The notes beneath the pieces were generated by a model that was not told where the DNA came from, made no database searches, and worked only from the letters and a program-made list of their open reading frames with translations. The translations under genes and the position numbers were made by a program. Source: Labrys okinawensis (GTDB lineage: Bacteria; Pseudomonadota; Alphaproteobacteria; Rhizobiales; Labraceae). Taken from it: a DNA stretch of 64,000 bases. Where the stretch lies: positions 62,001 through 126,000 of the forward strand of contig NZ_PUEJ01000014.1 in NCBI RefSeq assembly GCF_002982075.1, in the 5' to 3' direction. Of this stretch, positions 59,905 to 64,000 are shown piece after piece (within the stretch, counting starts at the first letter, position 1; each line of letters begins with the position of its first letter).

Positions 59905-59943
59905 CCTTGCGGCTCTTGGTCAGTCCACTGAGCCGCAAAGCGC
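59905..59943. repeat. dispersed repeat, family C copy, reversed
   Basis: TTGCGGCTC (59907-59915) and GAGCCGCAA (59930-59938) form an inverted repeat. Read on the minus strand the block resembles 28890-28943 (GCTTTGCG ... GACGG-like centre). Confidence 0.4.
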
Positions 59944-59969
59944 TTTTGCCTGAAAATACCTGGTGCCGC

Positions 59970-60785
59970 ATGTCTTCTTCCTTCTCTCCCGACCAGAGTG
60001 CCGATCGCTCCGAACCGGCGGAAAACGCCGAGGTCGAGCGGCTGATCGATCATCTGCTGCGCAAGGGGCGCCTGGAAACCGAAAGCCCGACGGCGCTGTA
60101 TCGGCGCTTGCAGGATGCCCTGCGGAGCGCGATTGCCGAAGGCGTCGTTTCGGCGGGCGCGATGATTCCGGGTGAACGCGAGCTGGCTCAGCGCCTCGAT
60201 CTGTCGCGCGTGACCGTGCGCAATGCCATCAAGGGGCTGGTCGAGGAACGGCTGCTGGTGCAGCGCCACGGTGCGCGAACCAGCGTCGCGCTGCGCCTGG
60301 AAAAGCCGATGACGGTGTTCACCAGCTTCTCGGAGGACATGGTGGCGCGCGGCCGTGTTCCCGGCACCACCTGGCTGCGCAGGGAGGTTGGCATGGCAGA
60401 CGGCGCCGAAGCCATGGCCCTGGGCCTGTCGCCGGGGGCCGAGGTCTGCCGTCTGCACCGGCTGCGTCTGGCCGATCGGGTGCCCATGGCAATCGAATAT
60501 TCGGTGCTGCCGGCCGAATTCCTGCCGAGCCCCGATCTCATCAAAGGCTCCCTCTATGCCGCCCTCGATCGCCGGGGCTGCCAGCCTGTGCGGGCGTTGC
60601 AGCGGGTGAGGGCCGATGTGGCGACCGCCCACGAGGCGCGCCTGCTCGAGATCGAAACAGGCGCTCCCATCCTCGAAATGGAGCGCCGCTGCTCGCTCGA
60701 AAACGGCCGGGTGGTCGAGCTGACCCGCAGCCGCTACCGTGGTGACGCCTATGATTTCATGGTCGAACTGGCCCGGCGTGGTTAA
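59970..60785 (+). CDS. GntR family regulator, HutC/UTRA type
   Basis: The 271-residue protein has the GntR winged helix (LYRRLQDALRSAIAEGVVSAGAMIPGERELAQRLDLSRVTVRNAIKGLVEERLLVQRHGARTSV, about residues 42-108) and a UTRA ligand domain (about 120-265). UTRA regulators such as NagR and DasR respond to phosphorylated amino sugars, which fits the NanE and ROK genes downstream. The start has only a weak ribosome binding site; the frame is open upstream to 59736. Confidence 0.85.
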   Translation: MSSSFSPDQSADRSEPAENAEVERLIDHLLRKGRLETESPTALYRRLQDALRSAIAEGVVSAGAMIPGERELAQRLDLSRVTVRNAIKGLVEERLLVQRHGARTSVALRLEKPMTVFTSFSEDMVARGRVPGTTWLRREVGMADGAEAMALGLSPGAEVCRLHRLRLADRVPMAIEYSVLPAEFLPSPDLIKGSLYAALDRRGCQPVRALQRVRADVATAHEARLLEIETGAPILEMERRCSLENGRVVELTRSRYRGDAYDFMVELARRG

Positions 60786-60875
60786 AGCACGGAGGACTGC
60801 GTCACTGGTATTAAACAGGTTGCATTCTGGTCCCATTGATGTCAGGCTTCCTCAGCAGCAAACGAGGAGCATGGG

Positions 60876-61559
60876 GTGGCAACCCCAGTTGAACGATCGC
60901 TCGACGGATTGATCGTGTCCTGCCAGCCGGTGATCGGCGGCGCCATGGACCGGACCGAGATTGTCGTCGGCTTCGCATTGGCTGCCGCGGCAGGCGGCGC
61001 GGCAGCGTTGCGCATCGAGGGGCTGGCCAATGTCAGGGCTGTGCGCGCGGCAACGTCGCTGCCGGTCATCGGGCTGGTCAAACGCGCCGAAGCGAACACG
61101 CCCGTATTCATCACTCCCTTGCTGCAGGATGTCGCCGATCTGGCGGATGCCGGTGCCGACATCATCGCATTCGATGCCACGCAGCGCGTGCGCCCGGTCT
61201 CCGTGCCTGCCCTGATCGCCGCCATTCATGCCGCCGGGCGGCAGTCCATGGCCGATTGCGCCGACCTGGCGGATGCTGTCGCCGCCGCCGAGGCGGGCGC
61301 ATCCGTGATCGGCACCACCCTGTCCGGCTATGTCGGCGGGCCGGTGCCGGAGGAGCCGGATATCGGCCTCGTGCGCCGGGTCGTGGCTCTCGGCAGGCCG
61401 GTTTTCGCCGAGGGGCGCTATCGTACGCTGGCACAGGTGCAGGCGGCACGCCAGGCCGGCGCAGATGCCGTGGTGGTCGGCTCCGCCATCACTCGCCCCG
61501 AGCACATCACGAGCTGGTTCGTCGAGGCGGTGAAGTCGCCCTCTGCTCCATCCTCCTAG
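60876..61559 (+). CDS. nanE: N-acetylmannosamine-6-phosphate 2-epimerase (NanE)
   Basis: The 227-residue TIM-barrel enzyme converts ManNAc-6-P to GlcNAc-6-P. Family motifs are LIVSCQPVIGGAMDRTE (with VIG), LRIEGLANVRAVR, VIGLVKRA, DIIAFDATQR with the catalytic Asp region, MADCADLADAVAAAEAGASVIGTTLSGY, FAEGRYRTLAQVQAA and ADAVVVGSAITRPE. It starts at GTG 60876 after GGAG. It follows the GntR gene by 90 nt and precedes the ROK kinase by eight. Confidence 0.92.
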   Translation: MATPVERSLDGLIVSCQPVIGGAMDRTEIVVGFALAAAAGGAAALRIEGLANVRAVRAATSLPVIGLVKRAEANTPVFITPLLQDVADLADAGADIIAFDATQRVRPVSVPALIAAIHAAGRQSMADCADLADAVAAAEAGASVIGTTLSGYVGGPVPEEPDIGLVRRVVALGRPVFAEGRYRTLAQVQAARQAGADAVVVGSAITRPEHITSWFVEAVKSPSAPSS

Positions 61560-61567
61560 GAACGCCC

Positions 61568-62422
61568 ATGCAACGACGGCCTGTCCTTGCAATCGATATC
61601 GGCGGCACCAAGACCCTCTCGGCCTTGGTCGACGGCGACAGGGTGGTGGCGCAGCGCCGTGTCGAGACCGCACGCGAGGGCGGCCCGCAGGCCTGGCTGG
61701 ATGCCGTCGCCGCGAGCATAGCCGATTGGAGCGGACGCTATGCTGCCGCCGGCATCGCTGTCACCGGCCGGATCGCAGGAGGCCGCTGGTCGGCACTGAA
61801 TCCGGCCATCCTGCCGGTGCCGGACGGTTATCCTCTCGTTGAGGTCCTGACCGAGCGCCTCAAGGTGCCCGTGACTGCCGTCAACGACGCCCAGGCCGCG
61901 GCTTGGGGCGAATATCGCTTCGGCGCGGGGCAGGGCACCGACATGGTGTTCCTGACGGTATCGACGGGCGTCGGCGGCGGTTTCGTGCTGGGCGGGCGTC
62001 TGTTGACCGGCCGTAGCGGGCTGGCAGGGCATGTCGGCCAGATCCTTACCGATCTCTCGGCAGGCGAGCAGCGATTGGAAGACATTGCGGCCGGTTCTGC
62101 CCTGGCGCGGTCGGCCGCCGGCAGCGGACGATGGTCCGGCCCGCCGGCCTTGCTGGCAGCCGCCCGCGGCGGCGATCCGGAAGCGGAAGCCCTCGTCGAC
62201 GGGGCCGTGCGCCCCTTGGTCCGTGCCGCCCGCACCCTGCAGATGCTGATCGATCCGGATTGCTTCGTCATTGGCGGCGGCCTCGGTCTGGCCGAGGGCT
62301 TCCTCGACCGGCTGCGCCGACAAGCCGCTGGGCTTCCTCCCCATTACCGTCCCGAATTCCGCGCTGCCGCGCTCGGCGCCGAAGCGGGACTGATCGGCGT
62401 GGCCGATCTCGTCGACCTATAA
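61568..62422 (+). CDS. ROK family sugar kinase, probable N-acetylmannosamine kinase (NanK-like)
   Basis: The 284-residue kinase starts MQRRPVLAIDIGGTKTLSAL, the phosphate-1 loop of ROK proteins, with NDAQAAAWGEYRFGAGQG holding the catalytic Asp (about residue 105), STGVGGGFVLGGRLLTG, and GHVGQIL. The Cys-rich zinc motif CxCGxxGCxE after GH is missing; the position reads LTDLSAGEQRLED, so it belongs to the zinc-less ROK group. With NanE next to it, phosphorylation of ManNAc is the likely reaction. Confidence 0.8.
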   Translation: MQRRPVLAIDIGGTKTLSALVDGDRVVAQRRVETAREGGPQAWLDAVAASIADWSGRYAAAGIAVTGRIAGGRWSALNPAILPVPDGYPLVEVLTERLKVPVTAVNDAQAAAWGEYRFGAGQGTDMVFLTVSTGVGGGFVLGGRLLTGRSGLAGHVGQILTDLSAGEQRLEDIAAGSALARSAAGSGRWSGPPALLAAARGGDPEAEALVDGAVRPLVRAARTLQMLIDPDCFVIGGGLGLAEGFLDRLRRQAAGLPPHYRPEFRAAALGAEAGLIGVADLVDL

Positions 62423-62448
62423 CCAGAAAGCGCACCGGAGGTGGATCC

Positions 62449-63792
62449 ATGTCTGAGATGAAGCGAGGCCGAAGGAACAGATGCAGAGCGCTGCTGGCCG
62501 GTCTGGCCCTGGCGTTGGCGGGCAGCACCGGCGCCATGGCCGACGTTACCGTTCTCGGCTGGCCCGGCGGGCCGGAGGAAACGGCTCTCCGGGCGACCGC
62601 CAAGGCCTACAATGAGCGCCCCGGTCTTGCCGAGGCCGACAAGGTCAGGCTGATCTTCTTCAACCGCGAAGGGTTCTGGGACAAGCTGCAGGCCGATCTT
62701 GCGGCGGGGTCGACCGAGTTCGATCTCAACCTGATCGCTACCTATTCGCTTGGCAAATATGCGCCCTTCATGCAGCCGGTGGACCTACCGGCCGACAGCG
62801 CCAAGGTCTTCGGCGAAAAGGTGCTGAAGACCATGCAGTTCGACGGCAAGCAATATGGCGTGCCGACGGACCTGTCCTTGCATTTCATGTATGTGCGCAA
62901 GGACCTGATGGAAAAGCTGCTGGCCGATGACGGCTGGAAGAAGACCTATGGCGAGATCGCCCAGAAATATCTCGGCAAGCCGCTGCAGCCGGTAAAGCCG
63001 GACGAATGGACCTGGGACGACTATGCCGCCACGGCCCTGTTCTTCACCAAGAGCATCAATCGCGCCAGTCCGACCCGCTACGGCACGGTGCTGCAGATGA
63101 AGAACCTCCTGTTCAACATGATGGTGTTCCAGACCATGGCGCGCTCCTATGGCGCCGATTGGCAGGACGCCACCGGCAAGATCACTGTGGATTCGCCCGC
63201 CTACCGTACCAGCCTGGAGCTCTATAAGAAGCTCTACGATGCCGGTGCCAGCCCCAAGGATTCGCTCTCCTACGAATATGCCGAGGCCAACGCCGCCTTT
63301 GGTGCCGGGCAGGTCGCCACCATGTTGCAATGGAACGCTGCGGCGGCCGATCTCGACAATCCGGCTAAGAACGCCGCGGTGGCGGGCAAGATCGATGCGC
63401 TGGCTCCGCCGAAGGGGCCTGAGGGGCGCACGACGCATATTCACGGACTTGGCTTCGGCCTCAACAAGGCCTCGACCCATAAGGAGGGCGCGGTCAAGTT
63501 CCTGCACTGGCTCGCCGGCGCGGAGGCGATGAAGATCTATGCGGAGGCGGGTGGTTCGCCGGCGCTCGATGCCAGCCTGACGTCCTCCCTGCCGAAGCGG
63601 CCGGACCTCGCCAAGATCGGTGACTTCGCCGGCCAGTACGGTTTCGTGATGACGGGAGGGACCTCAGCCGGCGCCTTGCAGGTCTACGAGGCCCAGGCCA
63701 AGGCCTTCACCGGCTATTGGGCGGGACAGGCCGACCTTGATGCGACGCTGAAGGAAACGACCGCCAAGATGCAGGAATTGTTGAAGAAATAG
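62449..63792 (+). CDS. ABC transporter solute-binding protein, family 1 (amino-sugar operon)
   Basis: The 447-residue periplasmic protein has a signal peptide after a basic start (MSEMKRGRRNRCRALLAGLALALAGSTGAMA, cut before DVT) and family 1 extracellular-binding features: LGWPGGPEETALRATAKAYNER, LQADLAAGSTEFDLNLIATYS, YGVPTDLSLHFMYVRKDLM and GFGLNKASTHKEGAVKFLHWLAG. The ATG follows GGAGG. It is the last gene of the window in an operon with nanE and the ROK kinase; its permeases and ATPase should follow to the right. Sialic acid or ManNAc is the likely ligand, by context only. Confidence 0.85.
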   Translation: MSEMKRGRRNRCRALLAGLALALAGSTGAMADVTVLGWPGGPEETALRATAKAYNERPGLAEADKVRLIFFNREGFWDKLQADLAAGSTEFDLNLIATYSLGKYAPFMQPVDLPADSAKVFGEKVLKTMQFDGKQYGVPTDLSLHFMYVRKDLMEKLLADDGWKKTYGEIAQKYLGKPLQPVKPDEWTWDDYAATALFFTKSINRASPTRYGTVLQMKNLLFNMMVFQTMARSYGADWQDATGKITVDSPAYRTSLELYKKLYDAGASPKDSLSYEYAEANAAFGAGQVATMLQWNAAAADLDNPAKNAAVAGKIDALAPPKGPEGRTTHIHGLGFGLNKASTHKEGAVKFLHWLAGAEAMKIYAEAGGSPALDASLTSSLPKRPDLAKIGDFAGQYGFVMTGGTSAGALQVYEAQAKAFTGYWAGQADLDATLKETTAKMQELLKK

Positions 63793-63954
63793 CGTTTGCA
63801 TCGAGTGCCCGTCATAGGGCGCAATCCCGGGAGCGCAGGTGACGCGTCCGCAGGTGCTAACTTAAGCGGCGGGCTTACGCTGCCCCCGGTTCTTGCGTTC
63901 TCCCCGTACAAACGGAGCGAAAGAGCGTTTGGCGTCACGCCTCTCGCCTTAGGT

Positions 63955-63995
63955 TCGCGTCTTCGGACGGGGACGTCCGCACTCCCAGCAACGCC
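63955..63995. repeat. single arm of repeat family A
   Basis: The minus strand reads TGGGAGTGCGGACGTCC followed by CGTCCG, matching one arm of the palindromes at 6275-6357 and 36896-36982. The second arm may lie beyond the window edge. Confidence 0.5.
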
Positions 63996-64000
63996 CGGAG

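Larger units (their letters stand above)
59640..59969. other. intergenic region before the amino-sugar operon
   Basis: There is no gene here. It holds the LysM terminator, a reversed family C repeat near 59905-59943, and an AAAGCGCTTTT motif at 59937-59947 identical in its core to the ThuR operators, 22 nt before the GntR start codon. Confidence 0.5.

Overview
The window is high-GC DNA from an alphaproteobacterium, most likely of the order Hyphomicrobiales (Rhizobiales). Supporting this are the RpoD and DnaG sequence types, a Rhizobiales-type porin with an acidic-Cys N-terminus after its signal peptide, a HlyU-family protein, an extensin-like secreted protein, a complete Sinorhizobium-type thu operon and genes resembling the rhizobial moc genes. 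The genus cannot be fixed from the sequence alone. No prophage, IS element, CRISPR array or rRNA operon is visible.

Layout. 1-6.2 kb: the 5' end of an ABC-F ATPase gene, tRNA-Arg(ACG), a HlyU-family gene, a small secreted protein, and an RND efflux adaptor/pump pair. 6.4-11.3 kb: housekeeping replication and transcription genes rpoD and dnaG on the minus strand, plus a 48-residue membrane protein. 11.3-16.7 kb: porin, a divergent LysR/epimerase pair, a lipoprotein hydrolase and a GatB/YqeY protein. 17-26.7 kb: carA and carB separated by several unrelated genes, then greA, a Tat-type lipoprotein and an Lrp regulator. 27-29.9 kb: a SIMPL protein, tRNA-Ile(CAU), a Popeye-like cNMP-domain membrane protein and an EamA exporter.

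29.9-38 kb is a thu locus: LacI regulator thuR, ABC transporter thuEFGK and catabolic thuAB, for trehalose, maltose and sucrose type disaccharides. Three copies of an AAAGCGCTTT operator lie before thuR, thuE and thuA. 38.1-48.1 kb is a second sugar locus. On the minus strand it has a MocD-like di-iron oxygenase, MocE-like Rieske ferredoxin, MocF-like reductase and a divergent PanB-like protein. On the plus strand it has a LacI regulator, an IolI-like isomerase and a MocB/Rbs-type ABC transporter. Together these look like import, oxidative O-demethylation and inosose isomerisation of an inositol derivative, such as a rhizopine or a methylated inositol. This is the most interesting system in the window.

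48.1-50.6 kb holds a sulfotransferase-like gene and a lower-GC, poorly coding stretch next to tRNA-Phe. 50.9-59.6 kb encodes a bacterial alpha-2-macroglobulin with a thioester motif, its usual partner PbpC, and a LysM protein. 60-63.8 kb starts an amino-sugar operon: a GntR/UTRA regulator, NanE-like epimerase, ROK kinase and an ABC solute-binding protein; the remaining transporter genes would lie beyond the window.

The intergenic regions are rich in structured repeats. At least three dispersed families are visible, including a perfect 30-bp inverted repeat that ends nine bases before the thuB start codon.
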